Positions 1 to 8,499 of a stretch of 64,000 bases of DNA are shown in pieces (position 1 is the first letter of the stretch; every line of letters begins with the position of its first letter). The notes beneath the pieces are model-generated. The model searched no databases. It worked only from the letters and a program-made list of their open reading frames with translations, and was not told where the DNA came from. The DNA lies in contig JAFDWS010000001.1 in the NCBI GenBank assembly GCA_018268375.1, positions 896,627 through 960,626 on the forward strand. Direction: 5' to 3'. Source of the DNA: Armatimonadota bacterium. Its GTDB lineage: Bacteria; Armatimonadota; Fimbriimonadia; Fimbriimonadales; Fimbriimonadaceae. A program made the position numbers and the translations under genes.

Positions 1-585
1 GAACGGACACAGGGCGTCGGCGTGCTGACGGGTCAAGAATCCCTCGAGCTAGGCTGTAGCGGGCCGATCGCTCGCGGCAGTGGGGTCGCGTTCGACCTGC
101 GCAAGAGCAGCCCCTACTCCAGCTACGAGGAGTTCGACTTCATGATCCCGGTAGGGTCGACCGGCGACGTCTACGACCGCTTCCTGGTGCGTATCGCCGA
201 GATGAAGGAGTCGGCCAAGATCCTCCGACAGGCCATCGACGGGCTCCCCGATGGTCCCTGGAACGCAACCGACCGCAAGGTCGTGCCGCCCGCACGGGCT
301 GAACTGGACAATTCGATGGAGGCCGTCATCCACCACTTCAAGCTTTGGACAGAAGGGTTCCGGACTCCCGTCGGCGAGGCCTATGCGGCAGTCGAAGGCT
401 CAAAGGGCGAACTCGGGTTCTACATCGTGAGCGACGGCACGAACAAGCCGTACCGTTGGCACGAGCGCCCGTCCTCGTTCATGAACCTGAAAGCGCTTGA
501 AGTTCTCGCTCAAGGCAAGCTCATCGCCGACCTGATCGCGATCATCGGTTCGATCGACATCGTGTTGGGCGAGATCGACCGGTAA
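1..585 (+). CDS. nuoD: NADH-quinone oxidoreductase subunit D (partial, C-terminal part)
   Basis: The reading frame is open from base 1 and stops at 585, so the 5' part lies outside the window. The visible 194 residues match the C-terminal half of the 49 kDa subunit of Complex I: ERTQGVGVLTGQ, then the LGCSGPIARGSGV segment and DLRKSSPYSSYEEFDF, and near the end GELGFYIVSDGTNKPYRWHER and the closing IIGSIDIVLGEIDR. NuoD sits in the peripheral arm next to the quinone site and passes electrons from the iron-sulfur chain to quinone. The next genes are on the opposite strand (its stop is 4 bases from the stop of the convergent propeller gene), so it ends its transcription unit. nuoE and nuoF lie 4.4 kb downstream rather than adjacent. 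Confidence 0.95.
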   Translation, partial: ERTQGVGVLTGQESLELGCSGPIARGSGVAFDLRKSSPYSSYEEFDFMIPVGSTGDVYDRFLVRIAEMKESAKILRQAIDGLPDGPWNATDRKVVPPARAELDNSMEAVIHHFKLWTEGFRTPVGEAYAAVEGSKGELGFYIVSDGTNKPYRWHERPSSFMNLKALEVLAQGKLIADLIAIIGSIDIVLGEIDR

Positions 586-589
586 AACG

Positions 590-2335
590 TCACTCTTTTG
601 GCTTCGGCATCTCCAGGCGCGCCACGCCCATCCGTGTCTCGCCACCAAACCAAATGGCCCGACCGCTCGGCATCGGTGCTCCGTCCCGAAGCCCATAGAC
701 GCCCATCCCCACGGCACCGAGATACTTCGCGTTCGGCACCTGGAACACCGACAAGCTCTGCCCGGTGATGACGGCGACCTTCGTGCGGTCGGGTGAGGCG
801 TGTAGGAACTCGGCGGGGACCTGGGTCGCCTCGACGACGCCTGAAGTCGTGTCCATGAAAGCAAGGACGTTGCGTTGCTGGCCCACAAAGCCCTCGCTTG
901 AGATCAAAGCAAGCAGCTTCGCCCCCGACACAAAGAAGATGCCCTTGCGATAGCCCGATTGGCCCTTCGACTTCACCGTGTCGGACAGCGTGTCAGCGGG
1001 AAGGATGCGCACGACGCCTGAGTCCGTGACCGCCACCGTGCGCCCATCGCTGTCGAGCGCCAGATCCATCGGCCCGCTCAAGGAGCCATGGCTGAGCGGC
1101 CTCATCGTTGCCGAGTCGACAAGGTACAGGTCGTGGCCCGAACGCGGCGCCACAGCGAGGATCCGACCGTCGGACGATGCTGCCAAGAAGCTGTCGCCCC
1201 AGGGCCCCGTGTGCTCTGTCTTCATGGTCGAAAGATCCACCATCTCGATGCCCTTGCCAGAAAAGTGCGCGAGCTTTCCTCCCTTGAGGAACACCGGGCG
1301 CTCGTCGCGGGTCGGCAGGATTCCCACCGTCTTTCGAGTGTTCATGTCGCACAAGACGAGGTACTGGGCGCTTTGCGCCAGCATTTTGACGTAGCCGTAT
1401 CGAGCGTCGGGGGAGACTTCGCACGAGGTCGGTGTCCCCGAGACTCCGAGGATATCCTTGACCTTTCCGCCGTCCGTCTCGCAGACGACTGCGAAGGATC
1501 CGGCATAGAGCGCAGTCTTGCCGTCCGACATCAGGAGCGCGCCCTTGCTGGCGTCCACTTCGTTGGCCCAAGCCTTGGCGCCATCGGAGAGTCTCCAAAC
1601 CTCGGAACCCCTTTGGGTCGAGAACAAGACGTAATCTCCCGCGACCGACTCCACTCTTGCCCGGCCCTCGGGATGGGAGAGAACTTTCTTCGCTTCACCG
1701 CTGGCGACGGACCAAACCGTGTTGGCTTCAGCGACGAAGACGCCGTCACCGTCCGTCCAGACCGGCCCGGGATTGGCGGTCTTGACCACGACGAGGGCCT
1801 TCTTGGTCTCGGTCGAGACGACCGTCAATTCGCCCTTTGAGTTGTCGTATGTCGCCAGGTATTGGCCGTCGGAGGTGAACTCGGGGCGGGAGGCGCCTTC
1901 GATCGACCAGTCGGACTCGAGCTTATCGTTAGCGACGAGAACTCTGTCGCTCAGCGCAACAGCGATGTGCTTCCCGTCAGCCGAAAACGCAGCGGGTCCC
2001 CGCCAGTCGTCCTTGAAGGTGACCTTGGCCGCTTTCAAGTCATAGGTGGCAAGGCCCTGACGTGTGCCGTATCGCACCAGCGACTTGTCTTTGGCCATCC
2101 AAATCTCGCCAGTAGCTCCCCTTGCGGGGAAGGACAACTTGACGACGCCGGTGGCAGGGTCGACAATGCTATAGCCGGCGCTGTCGATCCAAGCGATGTC
2201 CTTGTCGGGCCCCACGAACTGAGGCGAGCTGAAGCCGGTCGAAGAGACGACTTTCGACCATTCGTACTTCGACTCGGTCTGGGCGACCGCCGCCACAGAG
2301 GGACAGACGAGGACAAGAGCAATCAACCACTTCAT
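590..2335 (-). CDS. Secreted beta-propeller-like protein of unknown function
   Basis: 581 residues. The N-terminus (MKWLIALVLVCPSVAAVAQ) is a clear Sec signal peptide with likely cleavage after AVA. The mature part is a series of repeats with the pattern SPDGKxIAVA / SDGRTVAVTDSG / TSDGQYLATYD typical of WD40 or YVTN-like propeller blades, spread over most of the chain, so one or two propellers are likely. No catalytic motif is visible. It lies downstream of fumC on the same strand, 42 bases after its stop, and converges on nuoD. The specific role is not recognisable; a periplasmic or outer-surface binding scaffold is an inference from the fold only. Confidence 0.8.
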   Translation of the reverse strand: MKWLIALVLVCPSVAAVAQTESKYEWSKVVSSTGFSSPQFVGPDKDIAWIDSAGYSIVDPATGVVKLSFPARGATGEIWMAKDKSLVRYGTRQGLATYDLKAAKVTFKDDWRGPAAFSADGKHIAVALSDRVLVANDKLESDWSIEGASRPEFTSDGQYLATYDNSKGELTVVSTETKKALVVVKTANPGPVWTDGDGVFVAEANTVWSVASGEAKKVLSHPEGRARVESVAGDYVLFSTQRGSEVWRLSDGAKAWANEVDASKGALLMSDGKTALYAGSFAVVCETDGGKVKDILGVSGTPTSCEVSPDARYGYVKMLAQSAQYLVLCDMNTRKTVGILPTRDERPVFLKGGKLAHFSGKGIEMVDLSTMKTEHTGPWGDSFLAASSDGRILAVAPRSGHDLYLVDSATMRPLSHGSLSGPMDLALDSDGRTVAVTDSGVVRILPADTLSDTVKSKGQSGYRKGIFFVSGAKLLALISSEGFVGQQRNVLAFMDTTSGVVEATQVPAEFLHASPDRTKVAVITGQSLSVFQVPNAKYLGAVGMGVYGLRDGAPMPSGRAIWFGGETRMGVARLEMPKPKE

Positions 2336-2377
2336 ATCTATTGTGGTTAGACGTACGAACCGGGCAGAGTTGCCTTG

Positions 2378-3772
2378 TTAGCTGGGGCGCGTCATCTCGA
2401 TCGGCTTTACCCACTGCTCGAACTCCGCGTCCGTCAAGTAGCCGAGGCCGAGAGCCGCTTCCCGCAAAGACGTGCCCTCTTTGTGAGCTTTCTTGGCGAT
2501 CGCCGCCGCCTTGTCGTAACCGATGTGCCGGTTGAGGGCGGTGACTTGCATGAGGTTGGTGTCCAGGTTCGACTTGATCCGTTCTAGATTAGGTTCGATA
2601 CCCACCGCGCAGTTGTCGTTGAAGGCCTTGCACGCATCGCCCAAAAGCTGGATCGATGTCAGCACGTTGTAGGCCATGACCGGCTTGTAGACGTTGAGCT
2701 CAAAATTGCCTTGCGACCCTGCGAACGCGACAGACGCGTCGCAGCCGAAAACCTGCACCGCCACCATCGTCAGCGCCTCGCATTGAGTCGGATTGACTTT
2801 GCCAGGCATGATCGATGAGCCGGGCTCGTTCTCGGGGATGGTGATCTCGCCGATGCCGTTACGCGGCCCACTCGCCAGCCAACGCACATCGTTGGCCATC
2901 TTCATGAGGGCTCCACCCAAGGTGCGCAGGGACGCGCTCACCTGCACCATCGCGTCGTGGGCTCCTAAAGCTGCAAATTTGTTTGGCGCTGACACAAATG
3001 GAAACCCGGTCTCTTTAGCGAAGTTGGCTGCTGCCGTGTCACCGAACATGGGGTGCGCGTTCAGCCCAGTGCCTACCGCAGTGCCGCCGATCGCGAGCTC
3101 GTAGAGCCCTTGCTCGGCATGCCGGACTTCGCCGAGGCAGTAATCCATCTGCGCCACCCATCCGCCGACCTCTTGCCCAAGCGTGATGGGGGTCGCGTCC
3201 TGAAGGTGGGTGCGACCGACCTTAACAATGTCTTTGAACTTGTCCGCCTTGGCGGCCAGGGTGTCACGCAGGATCTGGACGTTAGGATAGAGTTGGCGGT
3301 GCAGCTCCTCGACGAGGGCGATGTGCATTGCCGTCGGGAAAGTGTCGTTGCTGCTCTGGCCGCGGTTGACGTCGTCGTTGGGATGCACCGGCGTCTTGCT
3401 TCCCATAGTCCCGCCCGCCATCTCGATCGCGCGGTTCGAGATGACCTCGTTCGCGTTCATGTTGGACTGCGTTCCCGAGCCCGTCTGGAAAACGACGAGC
3501 GGAAAATGGTCGTCCAACTTGCCGTCGATCACTTCTTCTGCAGCCCGTGCGATCAGGTCGGCTTTTTCTTGCGTCAACTCACCGAGGGACGCGTTCGCGA
3601 GGGCGGCTCCTTTCTTGAGGATTCCCATCGCGCGGACGATCGCGCGAGGCATGCGGAAGCGCTCGACACCGATCGGAAAGTTCTGGATGGACCTCTGTGT
3701 CTGCGCGCCCCAATAGCGAGACGACTCGACCGCGACCTCGCCCATCGAGTCGGTCTCAATCCGGGTGCTCAT
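2378..3772 (-). CDS. fumC: Class II fumarate hydratase
   Basis: Fumarase C interconverts fumarate and L-malate in the TCA cycle. The protein shows the class II signature [11 protein letters not shown] at about residues 318-328, the substrate-binding stretch [13 protein letters not shown] near residue 98, and [10 protein letters not shown] near residue 186. The 464-residue length from the chosen start ([13 protein letters not shown]) fits the family. An in-frame ATG seven codons upstream (3793) is possible, but the start at 3772 has a -10-like TACGCT ending 7 bases upstream, the same arrangement seen before other genes here. It belongs to the fumarase/aspartase superfamily; the close match to FumC motifs makes aspartase or argininosuccinate lyase unlikely. 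Confidence 0.95.
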   Translation of the reverse strand: MSTRIETDSMGEVAVESSRYWGAQTQRSIQNFPIGVERFRMPRAIVRAMGILKKGAALANASLGELTQEKADLIARAAEEVIDGKLDDHFPLVVFQTGSGTQSNMNANEVISNRAIEMAGGTMGSKTPVHPNDDVNRGQSSNDTFPTAMHIALVEELHRQLYPNVQILRDTLAAKADKFKDIVKVGRTHLQDATPITLGQEVGGWVAQMDYCLGEVRHAEQGLYELAIGGTAVGTGLNAHPMFGDTAAANFAKETGFPFVSAPNKFAALGAHDAMVQVSASLRTLGGALMKMANDVRWLASGPRNGIGEITIPENEPGSSIMPGKVNPTQCEALTMVAVQVFGCDASVAFAGSQGNFELNVYKPVMAYNVLTSIQLLGDACKAFNDNCAVGIEPNLERIKSNLDTNLMQVTALNRHIGYDKAAAIAKKAHKEGTSLREAALGLGYLTDAEFEQWVKPIEMTRPS

Positions 3773-3779
3773 GGACGTC

Positions 3780-3785
3780 AGCGTA
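3780..3785 (-). promoter_or_regulatory. Putative -10 element of fumC (leaderless)
   Basis: TACGCT on the minus strand ends 7 bases before the ATG at 3772, so transcription would begin at or next to the start codon. No convincing -35 is seen. Confidence 0.4.
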
Positions 3786-3924
3786 CCTGGCATGGCCCGA
3801 GTCGACCGGGGATGAAAAATCGCTCAAAAATAAGTGACAAAGCCCCGAACATTTCACGGGTGTTCCCGGTCATTACTCTTACCGCTGCAAACGCGGGCAA
3901 TTATCCGCCAGGGAGACAGCACTC

Positions 3925-4002
3925 ATGCAATCAAATATTGGCCTCACGTGGCTGGAGCCGTCCTCGGCTCCGGCCGCTCTTTTCGTTGGGCTCCCGAACT
4001 GA
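3925..4002 (+). other. Degenerate copy of the leader of the downstream gene (25-codon ORF)
   Basis: An ATG at 3925, preceded by GGGAGA, opens a 25-codon frame ending in TGA at 4000-4002. Its peptide (MQSNIGLTWL...AALFVGLPN) resembles the true leader that begins 125 bases later at 4050 (MQLHTGVTPA...AALFVVNPA), and the DNA around the two starts is also alike (ACTCATGCAA shared, then about 16 of 22 bases). The simplest reading is a decayed partial duplication of the 5' end of the gene, or a short upstream ORF derived from it. There is no evidence that it makes a functional peptide. Confidence 0.45.
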
Positions 4003-4049
4003 GACTTGCCCCGCCGCTTGGAGCGAAGCATTCATATCGGGAGAAACTC

Positions 4050-4979
4050 ATGCAACTTCATACTGGCGTCACGCCGGCCCGCTTGGCCGGTGCCATTGCC
4101 GCACTCCTCGCGGCGCTCTTTGTCGTGAACCCTGCCATCGGGCAGTTCAAATCGGCCCATGAGGCGGTGGACTTTCAGAACCTCCAGCGCATCAACGCCG
4201 CGTTCCAGAACTACGTTCACGACAACGACGACACCTTCCCCGTTTTCTTCCAGAACATCGTGGACGGTGTCTGCCTTCCGAACGCGCCACAGATCTGTGG
4301 CTACCGGAGCATGTGGCAGTTCCACATCGCACCGTACTTGGAGAGTTGGTCGGCCATGCGGTCACCAAGCGATCCTCCGAGTGGCGATCCGGTCTACGAG
4401 GCGTTCAATGTCAGTTATGGTTACAACTACGCGTACTTGTCCACACTTTGTGCGGCACGCGACTCCTACTCCCAAACACGTTTGGGATGCGGATTGTTCG
4501 ACCCCGGGAATCCCGGCGCCAACGTGTTTTTTGAGAGCGTGAAGGTGAGCGCCGTTCATAGGCCCGCGACCACCATTGAGATCGCGGACGGCGGAGGTCG
4601 TGACCTGCCTCGGCCCTCCACCCTCGGCTCGATAATGAACCCTCCCGACGCCTGGCCCTCGGAGAAGAAGACCTTCTATCCAAATGCGAGAGGTTGGGGC
4701 ATCAACTGCGACAATTACTTTCATAAGAACAGCTCTGGAGGAACAAGCCCCTACACGGGCCGCTGGGGCGACACCGACGGATTTGCGCCACGGTATGGTG
4801 GCGGAGCAAACACGATCTTCGTCGATGGACATTCCGCCTGGGAGAGCAGCGCTCGGGGGGCGTCCGGTACGAACTGGGCGCCTAATCGGCCTTGTGACAA
4901 TGACTGGCTCCTCGTCACCGACTACAGCAAGTACGAATGGGACCCGCGGTACGACGAGGGGACGCAAAGGCACTTCTGA
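4050..4979 (+). CDS. Secreted protein with prepilin-family body but a Sec-type leader
   Basis: 309 residues. From about residue 40 the sequence is clearly homologous to the two prepilin-like proteins at 11166-12095 and 12297-13229 (shared CGYRSMWQ, DSYSQTRLGC, NPPDAWP, DTDGFAPRY, DPRYDxGTQRHF and six conserved cysteines in GVC, CGYRS, TLC, LGC, NCDN and RPCDN). It lacks the prepilin FTLIE leader: the N-terminus MQLHTGVTPARLAGAIAALL continues as an ordinary hydrophobic signal, likely cut after AIG. The start at 4050 has GGGAGA six bases upstream; a longer in-frame start at 3834 would add an unrelated N-terminus. The C-terminal IFVDGHSAW matches the H/DG box of DUF1559-like secreted prepilins. 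Likely an exported, non-pilin structural or surface protein. Confidence 0.8.
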   Translation: MQLHTGVTPARLAGAIAALLAALFVVNPAIGQFKSAHEAVDFQNLQRINAAFQNYVHDNDDTFPVFFQNIVDGVCLPNAPQICGYRSMWQFHIAPYLESWSAMRSPSDPPSGDPVYEAFNVSYGYNYAYLSTLCAARDSYSQTRLGCGLFDPGNPGANVFFESVKVSAVHRPATTIEIADGGGRDLPRPSTLGSIMNPPDAWPSEKKTFYPNARGWGINCDNYFHKNSSGGTSPYTGRWGDTDGFAPRYGGGANTIFVDGHSAWESSARGASGTNWAPNRPCDNDWLLVTDYSKYEWDPRYDEGTQRHF

Positions 4980-5012
4980 TGTGCCGCATGGCGGCCTGGG
5001 GTGCCTGCTTGG

Positions 5013-5018
5013 TATCCT
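5013..5018 (+). promoter_or_regulatory. Putative -10 element of nuoE (leaderless)
   Basis: TATCCT ends 9 bases before the ATG at 5028. There is no Shine-Dalgarno sequence, so the mRNA probably starts at or near the start codon. Confidence 0.45.
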
Positions 5019-5027
5019 AGGCCGCAC

Positions 5028-5636
5028 ATGTCGGAGCTTCTGCAGATCGGCGCCCAGCGACCGAAGGCCCCTCGACCCGAGGAACTGACCCTTCGCTTCA
5101 GCGACAAAGCGGTCGCCGAGCTTGAGGCGCTCAAGACGCACTACCCCGACCTCAAGAGCTGCATCTTGCCTGGCCTCTGGATCGCCCAGCGCGAATACGA
5201 AGGGTGGCTTCCGCCTGAAGCGATCGCCGAGGTGGCCCACCGTCTGAACCGAAGTTATGCCGAGGTGGAGGGCGTCGCCACCTTCTACACGATGTACAAC
5301 ACCGCCCACAAGCCGGGCAAGCACATGATCGAGATCTGCACGTGCTTGAGCTGCCAGCTTTGCGGCGCTTACAGGGTCGTCGATGCGCTCGAGGAAAAGC
5401 TCGGCGTCAAGCTGGGCGAAACGACCGCTGACGGCATGTTCACGATCCACGAAGTGGAGTGTCTCGACGCCTGCGACCGCGCCCCGGTATTGCAGATCGG
5501 CGACGAATATGTCGGCCCCGTCACTCCGGACACTTTGGACGCCGTCTTGGACAAGCTCCGCAAGACCGATAAACCGAGTTCAGTTCAATTGGCGGACTCT
5601 GTCGTGAAGGTCCACTTGCGCGACGGCGACAAGTAG
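5028..5636 (+). CDS. nuoE: NADH-quinone oxidoreductase subunit E
   Basis: 24 kDa subunit of the NADH-dehydrogenase module of Complex I. It carries one [2Fe-2S] cluster (N1a): the ligands are the two cysteines spaced by five in ICTCLSC and the pair in ECLDAC. EVEGVATFYTMYN and IEICTC are typical of thioredoxin-like NuoE. The chosen start (MSELLQIGAQ) gives 202 residues; nine codons further upstream another ATG exists, but 5028 has the -10-like TATCCT nine bases away. nuoF follows after a 106-base gap that contains a GC-rich hairpin and its own -10-like element. Confidence 0.95.
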   Translation: MSELLQIGAQRPKAPRPEELTLRFSDKAVAELEALKTHYPDLKSCILPGLWIAQREYEGWLPPEAIAEVAHRLNRSYAEVEGVATFYTMYNTAHKPGKHMIEICTCLSCQLCGAYRVVDALEEKLGVKLGETTADGMFTIHEVECLDACDRAPVLQIGDEYVGPVTPDTLDAVLDKLRKTDKPSSVQLADSVVKVHLRDGDK

Positions 5637-5690
5637 GATTTCGGGCTGACCGGTCGAACTTTGGTAGAGCTCCGGCCTCTCGCTTGTTTT

Positions 5691-5719
5691 GGCGTGCGCG
5701 AGGCTAGCCCGCGCACGCC
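5691..5719 (+). other. GC-rich hairpin between nuoE and nuoF
   Basis: Perfect 10-bp arms GGCGTGCGCG / CGCGCACGCC around a 9-base loop. There is no T-tract on either side, so it is not a classical intrinsic terminator. It may protect mRNA ends, or weaken read-through from nuoE into nuoF. Confidence 0.45.
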
Positions 5720-5727
5720 TGAACGAG

Positions 5728-5733
5728 TAGAAT
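5728..5733 (+). promoter_or_regulatory. Putative -10 element of nuoF (leaderless)
   Basis: TAGAAT ends 9 bases before the ATG at 5743. No Shine-Dalgarno sequence is seen before nuoF. Confidence 0.45.
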
Positions 5734-5742
5734 CCGTCGCAG

Positions 5743-7071
5743 ATGGCTGAACGGAAGCTGCTCCTTGAACACGCCCACGACCCTGCCTATGTGACCTTGA
5801 AAGGCTATCTCGACAAGGGCGGCTACAACGGCCTGAAGAAGGCCCTCAAGATGGAGCGGCAGGCGGTAGTGGACGAGGTCAAGGCGAGTGGCCTGCGCGG
5901 ACGCGGAGGGGCCGGCTTCCCCACTTGGATCAAGTGGAACGGCATCGAGAAGGACAAGAAGAACCCGCATTACATGGTCTGCAACGCCGACGAGGGCGAA
6001 CCCGGCACCTTCAAAGACAAGCAGCTCATGGAGCAGACGCCTTTCACGATGATCGAAGGCATGACAATCGGCGGCTATGCGACACAGGCCGACTGTGGAT
6101 ATGTCTATATTCGTGGCGAATTCGTGGACGCAGCGAAGGCAGTGCGCAAAGCGATCGATGAAGCCTACGCGAACGGCTACCTTGGTAAGAACATCCAAGG
6201 CAGCGGGTTTGACTTCGACCTTTACGTCCACATGGGGGCGGGCAGCTATGAGTGCGGTGAAGAAAGCGCGCTGATGTCGAGTTTAATGGGAGAGCGTGGG
6301 ATGCCTCGTCTGAAATTCCCCCATGCGCCTCTGCCGACCGTCGCTGGCCTTTGGGACAGGCCCACCATCATCAACAATGTCGAAACGTACGCGTGTGCAC
6401 CCTTCATCTTGGACAAGGGCGGCGAATGGTATGCGACGCTTGGTGCGAGCACCAAAAACTCGCGCGGCACGAAGGTCTTCAGCGTCAGCGGCCACGTGAA
6501 TAAGCCCGGTAACTACGAGATCGAGTTCGGGACGACCCTCGGCGAGCTCCTCGACCTCGCCGGCGGAATGAAGGGAGGCGCTCTCAAAGCCTGCGTCCCC
6601 GGCGGCAGCAGCGTCCCGATCATCAACGCTGAGGACTGCGGCAAGGCCGTCCTGGGCTACGAAGAAATGGCCGAGGTCAAGTCTATGGTCGGTTCGGGTG
6701 GCTGTATGTTCCTGAACGAGCACACCTGCATCGTGAACTTCATTTGGCGGACATCCCTGTTCTATGCCAACGAAAGCTGCGGCAAGTGCACTCCCTGTCG
6801 CGAAGGCACGCAGTGGATGGAGCAGATCCTATCGCGCATCGTCCGCGGTAACGGGCAGCCAGGTGACATGGATCTCTTGCTCGACATCACGAAGCAAATC
6901 GACGGTCGTTCGTTCTGCGGTCTCGGTGATGCTGCCGCTTGGCCCGTCGCAGCCGCCCTCCGCGTCTTCCCCGAGGAGTTCGAGTACTTCATCAAGAACG
7001 GTCGTTCCATGGTCTCTGGACCGGCAACCGACGCGATGACGCCTCGATGGGCGCTGGCGGCAGGGGTCTAG
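5743..7071 (+). CDS. nuoF: NADH-quinone oxidoreductase subunit F
   Basis: 51 kDa subunit, the site of NADH oxidation. It shows the FMN/NADH-binding glycine-rich segment GLRGRGGAGFPTW, the NADEGEPGTFKD segment, and the N3 [4Fe-4S] ligands in ESCGKCTPCREG plus the fourth cysteine in SFCGLGD. 442 residues is normal length. The NADH-site segment reads SALMSSLMGERGMPR where the family usually has an EGK, a small deviation that does not argue against function. It pairs with nuoE upstream. nuoG is not adjacent; signal peptidase I follows instead. Confidence 0.95.
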   Translation: MAERKLLLEHAHDPAYVTLKGYLDKGGYNGLKKALKMERQAVVDEVKASGLRGRGGAGFPTWIKWNGIEKDKKNPHYMVCNADEGEPGTFKDKQLMEQTPFTMIEGMTIGGYATQADCGYVYIRGEFVDAAKAVRKAIDEAYANGYLGKNIQGSGFDFDLYVHMGAGSYECGEESALMSSLMGERGMPRLKFPHAPLPTVAGLWDRPTIINNVETYACAPFILDKGGEWYATLGASTKNSRGTKVFSVSGHVNKPGNYEIEFGTTLGELLDLAGGMKGGALKACVPGGSSVPIINAEDCGKAVLGYEEMAEVKSMVGSGGCMFLNEHTCIVNFIWRTSLFYANESCGKCTPCREGTQWMEQILSRIVRGNGQPGDMDLLLDITKQIDGRSFCGLGDAAAWPVAAALRVFPEEFEYFIKNGRSMVSGPATDAMTPRWALAAGV

Positions 7072-7176
7072 GACTCTTACTGGGTATCCGGAACCTGCCC
7101 TCCTGCTCGGGCGATATCAAAGGCATCGCTGGCGAACTTTCGCTAGCCTCCAGCCCGTCCGACTCGCAAGGCCACC

Positions 7177-7605
7177 ATGATTGTCCAACACCGCTATCTC
7201 TGGCATGACCGCAAGCACTCGAACGAGAGGGTCAAGAGAGCGCTCTGGTGGGCCATCGGATTGGACGTCGCCCTTGTCCTTGTCCTCCAGCCCTTCCGCC
7301 CGGTGCTCGTCGTCGGAGATTCGATGGTGCCGACCCTACGCAACTCTCAGGTGGTGCTGGCCAAGCGGTTCGATGGCGCCGCACAGCGGGGCGACATCCT
7401 CGTCTTCCACTGGGACAACGGCTCGCTGATCAAGCGCGTTGCGGCCCTTCCGGGCGAGGACGACTCAGAGGGGAACAAGGTGCCCGACCATCACTACTAC
7501 GTGCTGGGCGACAATTCGAAAGTCTCGGTCGATTCGAGAACGTTCGGCCCGATACCGGACGAAGATGTCAGCATGAAGGTCGTCTACCCCGCGTCCAACA
7601 AGTGA
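7177..7605 (+). CDS. lepB: Signal peptidase I (S26 family)
   Basis: 142 residues, short but complete. One membrane segment (about residues 23-40, ALWWAIGLDVALVLVLQPF) is followed by the catalytic Ser box GDSMVPTL (Ser49), the Lys box LIKRVAALPGE (Lys86) and GDNSKVSVDSRTFGPI near the C-terminus. Together these make the Ser/Lys dyad of a membrane-bound leader peptidase that cuts Sec and Tat signal peptides outside the cytoplasmic membrane. AAGG lies eight bases before the ATG. It has only one N-terminal anchor, like Gram-positive SipS forms. Confidence 0.93.
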   Translation: MIVQHRYLWHDRKHSNERVKRALWWAIGLDVALVLVLQPFRPVLVVGDSMVPTLRNSQVVLAKRFDGAAQRGDILVFHWDNGSLIKRVAALPGEDDSEGNKVPDHHYYVLGDNSKVSVDSRTFGPIPDEDVSMKVVYPASNK

Positions 7606-7631
7606 CAAGCACTGGTAATATCAAGGTTCGA

Positions 7632-7707
7632 CCGGCCGTAGCTCAGTGGATAGAGCGCTTCCCTCCGGAGGAAGAAGTCGGAGGTTCGAATCCTCTCGGC
7701 CGGGCCA
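7632..7707 (+). tRNA. tRNA-Arg(CCG)
   Basis: 76 bases with encoded CCA. The acceptor arms CCGGCCG (7632-7638) and CGGCCGG (7697-7703) pair perfectly. The D-stem is GCTC/GAGC, the anticodon stem CTTCC/GGAAG, and the loop CTCCGGA has anticodon CCG at 7665-7667. The T-arm is GGAGG-TTCGAAT-CCTCT. It reads the arginine codon CGG. Confidence 0.97.
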
Positions 7708-7713
7708 TCTCCC

Positions 7714-8448
7714 CTATCGGGTCAAAGCGTTGTAGAACGCGTTCGCGACTTTGTAGTAGCCGTTCGAGTTGGGGTGGTACGTGTCGGACAAGTCTGTCGC
7801 CGGATTGAAGACCGTGTAGGTGTCGGCGAACACGATGTTGTAGCCTGCCTTCTTGCGACAGCCGACCACGTCGCGGACCACGCTGTAGTTCATCGCCTCG
7901 GAAGTAGCCCTGCCGGTCACCACGTCGTTGCTCTTGACGATGCTGGCCAAGACCACCTTGATCGAGCGGTCGTATCCGTAGATCGTGTTCAAAACGCGGT
8001 TGTACTTGACGACCCGATCGGTCCTCGTCTCCCAAGGGTTGTCGTTGGTCCCAGCCATGAAGAGCACGACCTGGGGTTGGTAGGCTCTCAGCCATTCGGA
8101 GAGCTTGCCCGCTCCCGGCTCCTGCGGCCGACCGTTCACGAAGTCCATGATCGTCCAACCGCCGTGCCCTTCGTGAGCTCCGTAGCGCATTCCAGCCGAG
8201 TTCTGGTAGACGCCCCCGTCAAACTCAAACTTATAGTTCTCGGCGAGGAGTCGCTCCTCCAAGTAGCCTCGGTATCCGCCTTGGGTGCCGGCGCCCCATG
8301 TAATGGAGTCGCCAACGGCCAGGACGCGTCCAATGAGCCGGTTCGGCCGCCCACTGTTGCCGTTTCCGTCCGCAAAGGCCACCATGCCCAAGGTCGCCAC
8401 AAGCAACACGAGAAGAGTCTTGACCGCCTTCATTGCCCCGATCACCAT
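7714..8448 (-). CDS. Secreted SGNH/GDSL-family hydrolase
   Basis: 244 residues from the chosen start. A signal peptide (MKAVKTLLVLLVATLGMVAFA) is followed by SGNH blocks: block I VLAVGDSITWG (Ser48), block III AGTNDN (Asn135) and block V DTYHPN (Asp222, His225). It is probably an esterase or acyl-hydrolase acting on acylated polysaccharide or lipid outside the cytoplasm; the substrate cannot be read from sequence. A longer frame to 8574 would overlap the divergent helicase, so the start at 8448 (or the ATG at 8433, which has GGGG upstream) is preferred. Confidence 0.88.
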   Translation of the reverse strand: MVIGAMKAVKTLLVLLVATLGMVAFADGNGNSGRPNRLIGRVLAVGDSITWGAGTQGGYRGYLEERLLAENYKFEFDGGVYQNSAGMRYGAHEGHGGWTIMDFVNGRPQEPGAGKLSEWLRAYQPQVVLFMAGTNDNPWETRTDRVVKYNRVLNTIYGYDRSIKVVLASIVKSNDVVTGRATSEAMNYSVVRDVVGCRKKAGYNIVFADTYTVFNPATDLSDTYHPNSNGYYKVANAFYNALTR

Positions 8449-8499
8449 TCCGGATCGTCGGGGTGTCCGCAGAGCCTGTAAACTGTAGAGATTGCTGGA

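Noticed and set aside
4362..5450. 362-codon open frame opposite the prepilin-derived gene and nuoE
   Set aside because: Antisense shadow crossing two genes; no domain pattern.
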